64,000 nt of DNA from the NCBI GenBank assembly GCA_020002185.1, contig CM034531.1, positions 84,380,183-84,444,182 of the forward strand, in the 5' to 3' direction. Shown here in pieces: positions 10,461 through 22,550 of this stretch; position 1 is the stretch's first letter, and every line of letters begins with the position of its first letter. The notes under the pieces are model-generated. The model saw nothing but the letters and a program-made list of their open reading frames with translations, was not told where the DNA came from and did no database searches. The stretch comes from Paraescarpia echinospica. Lineage: Eukaryota > Annelida > Polychaeta > Sabellida > Siboglinidae. The position numbers and the translations under genes are program-made.

Positions 10461-11178
10461 TTTCTATGCAAATTGGTTCTTTTAGACATATCCAATAAGT
10501 GAATTATTTTACACTGTATAGGCTTTCGTCGGTAGAGCACACCAAAACATTCATTACCTGTTACGCACAACGTCATCTTACATATGAAATAGTTCGCTCA
10601 CTGAGGGTACAACGAGTAATGAAGAAGTATGGGGTAGCATTAGCCATGCGTCACCACACCATCATCAGTCTCCTGTTAGTAAACCCCAAGGACAAAGTGG
10701 AGCCAGAAGAACACTGCGAACTGGTGTATCAAATGCCACGCATGAACCGTGGTGCTGACTATATTGGGATGACGAGAAGATTGTTCGAAACGAGACTTGA
10801 GGAACATAGAAAAGATGTTGACAACACAAGGAAAGAGAAATTCAGGAAGAGTGAGAACATAGATCAATACCGACCTTCAACGAATCTGTCTTCATAGACC
10901 ACGCATCAACAAGAAATCATATCACAAACTGGGAGAGAGCGAAAATAGTGGACAAGGAAGCCAACAGAAGAACACGATAAATAAAAGAAGCCATATGGAT
11001 CAGAAATGCCTGGAAACCAATCAACCGAGACGAGTGGAAATACGAACTATATCACATGTACTATGACGTCATATGTCACTTGTACTGAATAATTTGGTGT
11101 GCTAAACCAACGAAAGCCTCTACATGGGAAAACAAATCACGTATTGGATAAGTCAAAAAGAACTAATTTGCATAGAAA
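10461..11178 (+). mobile_element. Penelope-like element, short, with inverted terminal repeats
   Basis: A ~88-bp sequence at 10461-10550 (tttctatgcaaattggttct... ggctttcgtcgg... cacaccaaa) recurs inverted at 11091-11178. The inverted repeats enclose an endonuclease-like coding remnant. Penelope-like elements are known to carry pseudo-LTRs that can be inverted, with a GIY-YIG endonuclease domain downstream of the RT. No RT is present, so this is an internally deleted or 5'-truncated copy. Copy 2 equivalent: 28453-29170. Confidence 0.7.
10660..11088 (+). pseudogene. Penelope-like GIY-YIG endonuclease remnant
   Basis: The frame from about 10660 to 10897 encodes CELVYQMPRMNRGADYIGMT followed by RRLFETRLEEHRKDV, matching the Y..YIG, Arg and Glu/His features of the Penelope EN domain. 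The two Cys expected just before YIG are both Arg here. After a stop at 10895 and a shift of frame, the family's typical C-terminal part continues (NHITNWERAKIVDKEANRRT, then a stop, then EAIWIRNAWKPINRDEW) to a stop at 11088. With frame breaks and lost Cys it is probably inactive. Confidence 0.7.
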
Positions 11179-11687
11179 AGTCTATGTTTCTAACAAATGT
11201 TATATCGGTAATTAAATTTGATTCGATGTGATGTTGGTTGGTGTCCTCTTTATATCGGGTGAGTGTTTCCTGCAGCAGCACAATAATTATAACTCGATAG
11301 TGGTGTAGCAACTACTTGCAGTGAGACACGTTGTTATTGTAACGTTAGTCTGCAGACATATCTGGTGAACGTCACAAATGTATATATGTAAGATTGAAGG
11401 ATTATCAAGGGCGAACACTAAAGCGTTGGTGCTGCATCTGAAACAAACGCAGACCAAACGAAAGGTTTTGAAATAGTAGCATCATAAATAATATATACGC
11501 AATTGTTTTGATAATGGTGTTGAGATAAACGTTGAGTGAGGGCGGCGAGGGGAGAAGAATAAGACCACGATTGAGATGGGAGGACAATGTGAAGGGATTT
11601 TAAAATGGCGGGATTAAGAGAGGTGTGGAGAAAGATAGCAAATGGTACTGGAGTGCAGAAGAGCGGAGAAGGCGCTGACTTTCTCTC

Positions 11688-12060
11688 TTAGTCCCTTAAC
11701 CGACTTGGCCGTCGGTGGGACATAAGCGACGCTGCAGCTCCTATATTTCGACATTCTTGTTTGTCAGTGATTATGGTGAGGAGCTCTAGCACGGAGAGGG
11801 CTGCCCATTCCTTGACATTGTCGACCCAACATTTTCTCTGCCCTCCGCAGCGGCGTCTGCCCTCCGTTGTGCCCTGAATAATAGTTTTAAGGATGTTAAC
11901 GTGTCTTGTAACATGTAAATGTAAACGGGAATCAATGAGGGAATGAGAAAGGAAACGGACATCGATGACTATTTGCATCCTCAGCAAGTTGATGCTAGGG
12001 GGTATACCGGAAGAAGAAGAGTAATATCTACACCAGTCTAACCGCGGACTCCAGGGACAA
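11688..12060 (-). pseudogene. LINE reverse-transcriptase C-terminal remnant
   Basis: The minus strand reads KTIIQGTTEGRRRCGGQRKC, then WVDNVKEWAALS and SLMSHRRPSRLRD with a stop. This is the recurrent C-terminal tail of an RTE/L1-like LINE polyprotein (basic linker, W.DN..EW, SRLRD). Upstream frames are broken. A plus-strand RWEDNVKGI motif at about 11570 may be a second, convergent LINE tail. Between 11230 and 11690 nothing else is recognised apart from 11228-11355, which is shared with copy 3. Confidence 0.55.
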
Positions 12061-12650
12061 AGAATAAAATAAAATATAACCACTCAAAATATTAAGAGTA
12101 TAAAGAGTGTAAAGGTAAGGTCATATTACTGTTTCAGATGTTATTGAAATTTGTTACAAAGGACCACTTCTTAGAACTCTCGATTTGTGAGTGGCGTCGA
12201 TGGTTGGTAAGTGGATACACGATTGCTGACAGCGGATATAAAGTAATATCAATTTCACGAAATAATCCACGAATTCGGCTACAGTATTCCATGTATAATC
12301 TATTTTGGTCTGTGCGACATTTATGTCCTTGAATGACCTGCGCTACGACAACCTTCGTTCACCGGCAGCGTGGTGGCTGAACTCGTCGTCCAGCGGTAAC
12401 TAAGTAAACACAGTTCGTTGTCCAACATGACAGTGGTATCTATCAAAGGTCTCCATCACATCATGATCACGCCGATGCGTGTTCAATTAATCCCCACGGA
12501 GTACGTCGATTAATGTGCTTTGTGTGCAGAGAAGATCTTCACATAAAATGTTGGTGACTAGGAGGCTGGCGTCGGTGCTATATGTAAGGTTACTGCCTAC
12601 TCGCTGGTTTAACCAATACGTGGCCAATAGATGGGATCGTGATGCTCCAA
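12061..12650. other. Gene-free stretch
   Basis: Short frames only, none resembling a known protein. No repeat unit is recognised. Confidence 0.4.
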
Positions 12651-12684
12651 GTTATCGTGCATGGTTTAATTGTAGATATTTATT

Positions 12685-13200
<516 letters not shown>

Positions 13201-13825
13201 TGTGCGCAGAGCTAATGCTGACCTAACAGAAGAGACAATCTCCCATCAATGATCATTTCAGAATATATAACACTACATGAAATCAATACCATTAACCACC
13301 ATCTACTGCCCTAAAACTATCCATTACATTTACCATCTACAGCCATAAAATTATGCATTACATTTACAGGTGAATACTAGTGAAAACGTGGTCATCCGTC
13401 CTGCTATGGCCATCACAAATAATACCAGGCATACACTTGCCAACATGATTGTAGCGGGATGTGACAGCGACGAGGGAAACGTATAGATCTACGCACGATA
13501 CTAAGCTAAATATTTTCAGATGCGACCAGTTTCCAATAGCATCCATCCACATGTATCTAAGCATCCCCAGGAAGTCACCTACCCTGCAATATTGCTGTCG
13601 TACACACAACCCGGTCGTACAAACAGCCCGGTCGTACACATAGCCTGATCTGGCCCTCTCACATGTAACATGGAGTTTGTAATGTCAACTGTATGCTTTG
13701 ATTGGACAAGCAATCGTCGATAAATGACGAAGTCTTTTCACACCAAATGCTTCTATGGTCGTACAAGTATTTCTGAAGCAACAAACGTGGCCACAGAGTG
13801 CATACAACTGTCCCCATAAGACATT

Positions 13826-14040
13826 ATTATTATTATTTTATTAAACCCCGCTAGGAGAGTCTCCTTCGTTCTCTTTGATTAGCGGCATTTCTTGCTAGGG
13901 GTGGAAGGACTCACATGTTTCAAACAGGAACATTAAGGGGTGCGCACACAAGTTCCCCAAAACGTATGACATCGCGTGTGGTTGAGTTAAGTTGGTCGTC
14001 ACCGCGAATAGAGTGGAAACCAAATCGATATAGTGGCGCC
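13826..14040 (-). mobile_element. 3' end of an L2-like LINE (minus strand)
   Basis: On the minus strand the sequence ends in aataaaataataataat, a 3' tail typical of L2/CR1-group LINEs, preceded by about 190 bp of presumed 3' terminal sequence. No conserved protein domain is left. It abuts the next LINE fragment. Confidence 0.4.
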
Positions 14041-14044
14041 ATCT

Positions 14045-14970
14045 ATCAGATTCAGATTCAGACTGTTTATTATCAAGTAGCATTTAAAATTTACGAGGAA
14101 TTCTTGGCATTGTGGCGTCAACATACATACACGCTTGTCTCCCCTGCCCCCCATCATGCACACACAAAATATACAATCAGAAACATTATGAAACTATGTT
14201 AAAACTAATATAAATTTAAACGAAGGCCAACTGCCAACATATTTTAAGACAGTCGTACATCTATTGACATAAAGTGAACTTGATTAAATAATATTAAAAA
14301 CGTCTGAACAATACCTAAAAAGTTAAAAAGTATGTATGTGATAGAGTAATTAATAAATAAATGAATAAATAAATTAGCTGACGATATAAAAACTAAGCTG
14401 ACAGTTAAAAAGTATGTACATACATGTAGTCAAGTTACTAAAAAAAATATAAAAAAATACATAAATAACAAAAAAATAATAAATAAATAATTTAGTATGG
14501 CGACATAAAATCTAAACCGACTGAAAACAGTATCATGGCATCTCGCGGTTCAAGTGACTCACAGCTTGCGGATAAAAACTATTTTAAAGTCTAGTGGTCC
14601 TTGTCTTAATACTTCTATAGCGCTGGCCAGAGGGAAGAAGTTCAAAGAGATGGTTGGCTGGATGGGTAGTATCCCGTACATTGCTCTTGGATTTTCGCGC
14701 ACAGCGAGCATGGTAAATAGATTCAATAGATGGCAACTCGCTCCCAATGATTCTAGATGCGCCCTTCACGATAACTTCTAGCCGTTGTTTCTCCTCCTGA
14801 CAGGCGCGGCCAAACCACACTACAATCGAGAAAGTGAGGATATTTTCAATGATTGCGCGGTAGAATAGTATCATAATCTCCTGAGCAACGCCGAATCTCG
14901 AATGTATTAGTGAACGATGACGGTACTGTGGTATCGGAAATAGACAACATTGTGAGTAATGCATTGTCAA
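14045..14970 (-). mobile_element. 5'-truncated non-LTR retrotransposon (minus strand)
   Basis: The minus frame from about 14900 to 14534 reads FYRAIIENILTFSIVVWFGR, then DTTHPANHLFELLPSGQRYR and SFYPQAVSHLNRE with a stop. This matches the end of a LINE ORF2 (post-RT region, a ..THPLH..F.LLPSG.R.R pattern). A ~480-bp A/T-rich 3' UTR ends in a (CTGAAT)n tail at about 14045-14062. The RT core is absent. Confidence 0.65.
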
Positions 14971-16200
14971 CCATGTTCAATCAGTTGAATATTGTGTAGT
15001 TTGTTGAAACTATGCTGGATTACTTAAAATGACAAGTCCCACGTAGGCCTACTCCATATAGTGCAATTGTATTACGGTGCAGTGCTTCATATTAGGTCTA
15101 ACTCATAAAACAACTGACACATTTATACTATATGTATGCACATTTATTTCGTCGGCTTGGACTGGAACTATCCAAATGTCACTGGTGTTACCTGTCGTTG
15201 GTTCGACATGTCATCTTAAACACACAATTGCAATTTTTTTTTGTATAATTGAAAATAACACATGCCTTCACTGGTGTTACTTGATGTAAATTGGGAGCTT
15301 CAATAAAATCAAGAGCGCTTCTGATACTTCTACTAGACGAGGCGTGTCAGCAGGAGCTCGCATCATAAACGAGGAGTCGAATCACAAAGTGTGTTGGACC
15401 AGTGCATAAGTGTAACGTATGTCACTGGTGTTACAAATTTTACAAATTTACAAAATGACGGGATCATTTCCGAACGAAAAATTGCCATCGAACAGAAGCT
15501 CTTGAATGATTGGGTTTATTTACGGCGGTCATATCACTGCGACCGTACGCCAAATCTGTACGCGACTTCAAATTTGAAGTATACCGCAGATCTCGCGTCG
15601 ACGTCTAATAAAACACCATTAGCTAAGCGCGGAGTGAGCGGTTTTACGATCGGCTCCAGCAGGTAATTGTTTTCTCATATGCAGTGATTGTCTGTGCGTT
15701 ACCAACAATAAAATGCTAATGGGACAATTACACTTTATTGCAATCGGTAATCGCAGGAAGATAGAATTTAGGACGCTGGAACGGCAAAGGCGAACCTCAG
15801 TGCAGTCATTCCGGCTCGCACGATTAGGCTAAGCAAACAAACAATTGTGTTTCGAGTCCTATTATGCAATAACATAGGTTAATCATGATATTAGTATACC
15901 ACAGCATGGGTTACGTAATTGGTACTATTTTCTTTAATTATGATAGAATAATTGTTATATCATTTGCATCATGGCGGGCAGTTGTCAAGTCATATCTTGG
16001 AGGCGTACACGCTAGCGTAATAAAAGCGCGAAATAGGTAGGAGGTCTCAAAAATGTCTACAAATAGCGAGACATACATTATGGATGGTCACTTAACCTTA
16101 TTCTAGGGTATGAGGGTAAGTGTCTTAAATCAGTGAAATACAATCAACCCTCTTAGTTGTTATATTACTAATCGGAATGAAACGTCACAATATGATGAAG
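14971..16200. other. Gene-free stretch
   Basis: No supported gene. An ORF at 15391-15666 has no recognisable domain, although its end is followed by gcaggtaattg, a possible splice donor. Confidence 0.4.
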
Positions 16201-16265
16201 TTTCAACTCGATTTATAATATTATAGATTTGTTCCATTTATGGAAAAAACTTTATAACAAAATAA

Positions 16266-17399
16266 ATGTGTAAAACAAATTCACAGATGTTAGTAATAAT
16301 TATTGTAACACAAAATTATGTGTTTAATCCTAATATAGATATGGACAACACCAATGCGATACTGAATCTTGCGCTTCTATCGAGTGATGACGAAGCCATG
16401 GAAATAGCCATGCAGCATCTGTATGATAAGGAAAAACGATTCGTCAAACAACGACAAGTTTTCCTTAATGATGCCATCAATGATTATTGTTGGAATATGT
16501 TTAGGTTTAAAAAACATGATTTGCATCGACTGAAATGTGCTCTGCATATTCCCGACACCATGAGGTTGCCAAACAAGACGATATTTGACGGCATTGAAGA
16601 ACTTTGTATAATGCTACGTCATTTGGCATACCTTAACCGTTTGTGCGACCTGGAAAAAATATTTGGTCGTGGCACGTAAGAATTTGGCCTTATATTCAAC
16701 GCCATGATTGATTTTAATCACGACAGATTCAACGCACGTCTCACAGATCTTGACCAGGAATGGCTAGATATAGCCCATCTACGTAGATATGCCAAAGCCG
16801 TGATCCGCAAGGGTTCTACTCTTGAAAATGCTGGGGATTTATAGATGGAACATGCTTGAATATCTGCTGCCCAAAATATGGACAGCAACAATGCTATAGT
16901 GGACATAAACAGCAACATTTCCTGAAGTTTCAGGCTGCCATGGTGCCTTGCGGATTGGTTGCTAATCTGTTTGGCCCCATAGAAGGTCGTCGTCATGATA
17001 CGTTTATTCTCCAGGAGAAAGGAATCGTCCAACAGTTGACCAACAAGGTGGACCAGAACCGGCACCCGTATTACCTATATGGTGATCCTGTCTATCCGTT
17101 GCTGCCCATTCTACTGTTCCCATACAGAGGTGCTCGAATCACTCCACAGCAGATAAATTTGAACAAGGCGATGACACCCCTTCGTCAATGTGTCGAGTGG
17201 GGATTTGGGGACGGATGTGGAATTTCTACAAATTTCGCATTTATTGATTTAAAAAAATCTCAGGTTATACCTGTCACCAATTGCGAAATACTACATTGTC
17301 GCCAGCCTGTTATCCAACTGTAAAACGTGCCTCCATGGCAACATCACTAGTTCCTACGTCGATGTTGAACCACCTATCCTAGAAAACTACCTGCGTTGA
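16266..17399 (+). pseudogene. PIF/Harbinger DDE transposase, broken
   Basis: The N-terminal part (16266-16676) ends in LRHLAYLNRLCDLEKIFGRG. An in-frame TAA follows at 16677, then EFGLIFNAMIDF and LTDLDQEWLDIAHLRRYAK. A one-base shift at about 16835 leads to WGFIDGTCLNICCP (first catalytic Asp), GPIEGRRHDTFIL, GDPVYPLLP (second Asp) and VEWGFG (region of the catalytic Glu). A further shift precedes the C-terminal VDVEPPILENYLR and stop at 17399. The order and motifs match the DDE nuclease domain of Harbinger transposases. Stop and shifts make it non-functional. Confidence 0.85.
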
Positions 17400-17793
17400 G
17401 CAAACGAATGTCTCTTGATGCATGAACTCTCAAAGAGATCTAGAGAACGTCAGTAATGTAACGTTGGTTCAGCGGTAAACAGAAACTTCATTTCACAAAC
17501 GTGCGGTACACATGTGTAATAAACGCTTTGTTAATTGTTTATGTTACTAAGTGTGACTTGTGAATACGTTCACCAACCGCTTCGTATTAAACTTCGGAAC
17601 AGTAGACATTTCTAAGACTAACACTCCGACCAGTAGACATCAAGGTTTAATCATTTACTAAATTCAAAAACAAAATAATTAAACAAAAAGTTATGCGATA
17701 ACAAAATGCAGCACGTACGCAAGAATATAAAATAAAATCATAACATGTGTGTATATGTCTGCTATGTGTTGTATGCAAAAAGTAAGTATGTGT

Positions 17794-19608
17794 CTAATTG
17801 TTCTTATATTTGAAAATGTCCATCATCATCTGCATCTGTTGTCGCTGCATTTCCATTTGCAGCTGTCTTTCCGCCTATTCTAACAGCAGTGAATCGATTT
17901 CTATCGAGCTGCAGTTGCTGAGCACTGATCCTCAGCTCCTCTTCTCTGTTGGCATTCTTCTTAGCCATGTAATCCAGCATGGCCGATGCTGACATTTCCT
18001 CCTTGTTGTGAGAAATTCTACGATCTGCAACACATTTGGACATGCTAGTAGCCCTGCTTTTTAAATTGGGCCAATACTTGAGCTATGGTCATACTCTAAA
18101 CAGATCACTGGGTAACGTAGTCTACCCATGTCAGGCTGGGCATTTTATACTTATATAGGTCAACTGAATGTATGTTGGTCATAATTTAGTTATAATCTTA
18201 ACATCGGTTTGTCCGCAATGATGGTTTATATAAAGTTAGATTTGCAGAAATAAATAGTATCTCCTAAGTCTTCATATTGAAACACTATTAAAGAAAAGAT
18301 AAATATGATATGGTATATGATGAATATTTGAGTTTTGCGATAAACATGAACACGTTTACCCGTATCGACGATATACCGACTAACTTTCTCGAGTTTCATC
18401 ACCTAGTACTTCTTAATTAAAAAAATATTTTTTTTCGTACGCATAACTAAGCATAATGTTTAAGTATAATTGTGTCTATCATAATTTACGTTTCAGCCTT
18501 TGTTACGACTCATCCTTCTCTGGGATGTCGGCTTCCTTCGCCGTGGCGTCTGTGGCGTCCGTGTCGACATTTGCAACGATGGCCCCGGCTGCGGTCGGTG
18601 CTGCTCTGGTGGCTGCAGCTGTATTCATGGCGGCTAAGCGTGCCATGGCTGCATCGCGCATCACTGTGCCTTCTTCGCGTGCACGCACCGCCTTGTCCGA
18701 TTTCTTTTGCTGCTGGACATCAGCGATGTTTTCCTCGCTGTCCCTTATTAACTGAACGATCTCCGCCAGCAACTTCTCTTTTTCGGTAAACATGTCTTCT
18801 GTGCCTGACCTATGATACAGAATACATCATAATAAATTATGCGCATTTCATAGAAAACAATTGCATACAACTGTTAATATTTTAGGCGATTATCCAATAC
18901 TTCATTAACCTATGTATTAAATAAATGTGACACGTATTGTCACAAATTCTATGTCATAGTCCATTAGGATATGAGTACCTTACAATATGGAGTGAATAGG
19001 TTATAAACCCTGTACTAAATGCATTATTGCTTATTCTGTTAGAATTTATGAACCAGGGCAATGGACACAGTAATTCTTGAAGAATATCTTGAATTATTTT
19101 GTCTATATGTTCAGCAACTGTTTAACATTTTATTTGTATCAACAATTGTTTGTTAAACAGTTGTTAATAAGAAAATATTTTATGAGTTTTTATTACTATG
19201 TCTGATCCCAAGTAAAACATAAATGTACGATTATGGCATTCTCGGTGTTTATGTATACCACTTGTCTTTCCTAAGTCCTATTTGTGGCAGTGTGTCTATA
19301 TTAGAAGTTAGTTATTTCGATTTGTATAATATGTAATTATTATAACTAATACACAACTGCCTGAGCTCAATTTTTCAATTGTGCCCATTTGTCCGACGTG
19401 TAATATTTCACAAGTAGCTTCATGTGCACCCGAGCTATCCTGCCATCAATAGAAAGGTTTGATCTTGCGACAGCTGCAGTGATTGCGTGAGCAACGTTCG
19501 ACCACACTTGTCGTCCATTACTGAATGGGGTTTGGGCGACGACTTCTCTTAGCAACACTACGTCGTCTGTGCACGTGAATTGTACGGCCTTTTTCTTGTC
19601 CTCTTTCT
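17794..19608 (-). pseudogene. Myb/SANT-like DNA-binding partner of the PIF/Harbinger element, broken
   Basis: Three coding blocks run on the minus strand. Block 1 (about 19608-19370, after a ttgcag acceptor) encodes TDDVVLLREVVAQTPF, GRQVWSNVAHAI and KLLVKYYTSDKWAQLK, a Myb/SANT-like trihelix fold. Block 2 (about 18815-18503) continues SGTEDMFTEKEKLLAEIV with an Ala-rich, charged tail. Block 3 (about 18060-17794) is a Gln/Arg/Met-rich coiled coil with one frame change and a stop at 17794. Introns or decay separate the blocks. In this superfamily the protein guides the transposase to the element ends. Confidence 0.65.
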
Positions 19609-20871
19609 CTGCAAATTATTAACATTGCTTTTTAAAATTAAGTTCATTTCATGAAAAAGGTAGCTGTGTCAGAACACACAAATCCACGTACCCAATATAC
19701 ATATTATAAGTATTCAACACATGCCTATTACGGTCTTATTGTAGATTCCGTTGACTTTATTCTATTTAAAGGTTGATTTTGAAAAAGAAAAAGAAAATTA
19801 AATTAATTCTGCGGCTACAAAACAATTGTTGGGCATGCAATTACAAATTCCCTCTTTCAAGAATGCTTATCTATCATTGCAAAGATTAAAGTATGTAACT
19901 TATTGTTTTTTATTATTTCATGAAAGTGCCCAGAATTTGAGAGGGAGGATTCGCAAACCAAATGTGCACATTTTGTGAAACATAACAAACAAAAAACTGT
20001 TTTGTTGCTTGGTCTGAACAGTCTAGATGTAAAATGGTTATTAAACGTTTTTGTTAAAGACGTATCAACGCCGAGAACAGATTGCAAACAAACGCCACAT
20101 CTGACACTGATTGACAGCTAGTCAGCGCACTTTGCACAATAACATTTTAGTAACAATTTTTTTGGATTAATTGTCTGCATCTAGGCCGGTCGGCAAAATC
20201 TACATTTTATATAAACCGACTAATACAAACCCTTAGGTATTTATTTTCGTAGTTGCACAAAAACTTGGTATGTCAGCATTGCAACATTGCCAAAGTAGAC
20301 ATAAATGCAACCAACGACTCAACTACGTTTACAAAATAATTAAATAATTAATTAATCAGTTTACGTTAATATACATAATAGGCCCATATAACTATCTACG
20401 TGGGCTTAATAAACATTAGATAGAACTGTGTTACAATAAGGCATATAGGCGCGCTTAGCCATGCATAAGCCTAGCCTAGGCACATGGAAACCAATAAACA
20501 AATGTGTATTGCACATTCAATGAGCCTCACTGCATAGCTGCATATGAAAACAAGCAAATCGTAACTCTTTTTAAAAGTCGTCAAACATGCATACATGTAA
20601 TTTATAACTCAACTTTCTTTACACGCATGTGTTCTTAAAATGTGTAGCTATTACTCTGTATAGTTACATTTGAATTACAGTAACTACTTATGTACGAAAT
20701 AAGTCGGCGTTTGTACTTACGCGAAATATCCATCTTTGGCGTACACACGCGAAGTCGAACTGCAGATGCCGCGTAAACCTGATTGGATCGCAACAGCTGT
20801 GACGTAGAACTCAATTAACGTTGTGGTTGGCGAACAATATTGACATCAGGTTTGTGCTTATTGCGTTAGTT

Positions 20872-21831
20872 ATAATAATAATAATAAGATAACTTCTATT
20901 GCGCCTAAATCCTTGGAAACCAAGCTCAGAGGCGCATCAAAACAAAAGGATTGGTCAATCTCAAAATCCATAAGTAGTTTTCCAGTTGTCAACAGATGGG
21001 TCAAGGCGCTAGGGAGCTACGGTGGATAAGCAAGGTTGTAAAGATACGTTATTAAATGACGACGGCATTTGGTAATATTTTAAACTGATCTAACACTAAG
21101 AGGGAGCATATTCCAAAGAGTTGGTGCTGCAACAGAAAAAGCCCTAGTTCCAATGTTAGTGTTGACTCTAGGAACAAAAAAGTAGGTCAAAAATAGATGA
21201 TCGAAGCTGGATAGGTTTTCTTACAGGAGTAAGCAATGAATGCAAATAAGATGGTTACTTATTGGACAGTGCCTGGTATGTAATGGTACAGATCATAAAT
21301 ATTATACGATATCGTACAGGAAGCCAATGCAAAGACTTCAAAAGTGGTACAGATCGAGAAAAACGATGAGATCTTGTAACTACTCTTGCTAGACAATTTT
21401 GGACACGCTAAAGTTTTGTGATATCCTTGCTAGCGATAGTATAAAGGAGGGAATTGCAATAGTCAAGTCTGCTGCTAACAAGCGCTGTTGCAATAGTCTT
21501 AGCAACAGAAAATGACATATACCGGCGAATACGGCGAAGATCACGAATATGATAAAAACAGCAGCGACATCTTTGAGATATGTGTTGTCGGAAATTGAAG
21601 TTACTATCAAAGATAACTCCTAGATTCCGCACCGAGGTTGCTGGCGTGATATATTGATTCAAATTACGCGTAGGGAAAAAACCATCCAGTTTACTACGCT
21701 GCATTGGAGTACCAATAATGATCAATTCAGTTTTATTTGCATTTAATTTCAACTTGCTGTCAGTCATCCAGTGGAAGATATCTTGAAGGCAATCTCTGAG
21801 TTGGTTAAGGGAGCGATTTGTATTCGGTGTT
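20872..21831 (-). mobile_element. L2-like LINE fragment inserted in copy 2
   Basis: Copy 1 has the empty site at about 4113-4120. The insert is flanked by GTTA on both sides, a possible short target duplication. On the minus strand it ends in (TTA)n (taataataataataa at 20872-20887) and contains an RT fragment at 21408-21767. It is truncated at its 5' end. Confidence 0.85.
21408..21767 (-). pseudogene. LINE reverse transcriptase, thumb-region fragment
   Basis: About 119 codons: MTDSKLKLNANKTELIIIGT, then SVRNLGVIFDSNFNFRQHI and SSRLDYCNSLLYTI. This is the post-catalytic region of CR1/L2-group RT (the segment just after the catalytic [FY]ADD, with K.ELI.IG and LGV..D motifs). The catalytic palm is missing. 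Confidence 0.85.
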
Positions 21832-22329
21832 AATGGTGTCTAACGTGACACAAGCGTACGAATCAAGAATTGCAGGTCTTCGTGCATCGGCACCAGGTGG
21901 AAGTGTGGTAAACATACAAAGGCACGATCAAACACATCCGTGCAATTCGACGTCGTACTTACAATTGGTTGTCATGCGGAAACAATGCACGTCACATGAT
22001 GAGAATCCCGCACTGTCTTTGTCGGCACCGGTTGAATGGTTAACATGTTAAATTAGGCAATATCATAATAACTAAGAGGATAGCCAAATGTACAAATCAG
22101 GCATGGTACATATTTATTTCTGCTAGACGACCTATTTCGATGAGTGAGGACATTACTTTATTCATTTCATTAATTAAAAATAATAGCATAACGGATAACC
22201 GTCGCAATAACGTCATCACAATTTGTGTAAGCAGAAATACGTTTTACATCGATGTGCAGCTGTGACGTCATGACATATACACAAGCACCTGTTCCCGTCT
22301 ACATCAATTCATGTCACACATTGTCTAAG

Positions 22330-22550
22330 GCATGCATACATCAATACATACATACGTACCCACATACATACATAAATGCATACATACATACGTGCGTGGG
22401 TACCTGCGTGAGTGTGAGGGTGTGTGCGTCTGTGTGTGTGTACGAACAGACACACACACGCACACGCAAACGCACACGCACGCACACACATATACACTCT
22501 CGCACGCACGCACGCACTCATGTACGCACACACGCGCACACAACTTATAA
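22330..22550. repeat. Microsatellite tract, copy 2
   Basis: catacata, gtgtgtgt and cacgcacg runs homologous to 4620-4830. Downstream, 22690-22800 minus repeats the LINE C-terminal remnant seen in copy 1 (VSRMNEDRLMRQ). Confidence 0.9.

Larger units (their letters stand above)
2937..11228. repeat. Segmental duplication copy 1
   Basis: It matches 19694-29236 in the same orientation. Segment 2937-4118 corresponds to 19694-20869, and 4119-11228 to 21832-29236. The copies differ by substitutions and by insertions in copy 2 at 20872-21831 and about 23485-23925. A partial third copy lies at 46672-48830. From 2937 to 4120 no gene is visible, only AT-rich DNA. Confidence 0.95.
16200..19620. mobile_element. 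Decayed PIF/Harbinger DNA transposon (transposase plus Myb-like gene, convergent)
   Basis: The transposase remnant (plus strand) and the Myb/SANT-like protein remnant (minus strand) face each other, the two-gene arrangement known for PIF/Harbinger elements. I did not find the terminal inverted repeats, so the ends are approximate. The right end lies close to the start of duplication copy 2 (about 19694). The spacer 17400-17790 is AT-rich and empty. Confidence 0.7.
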
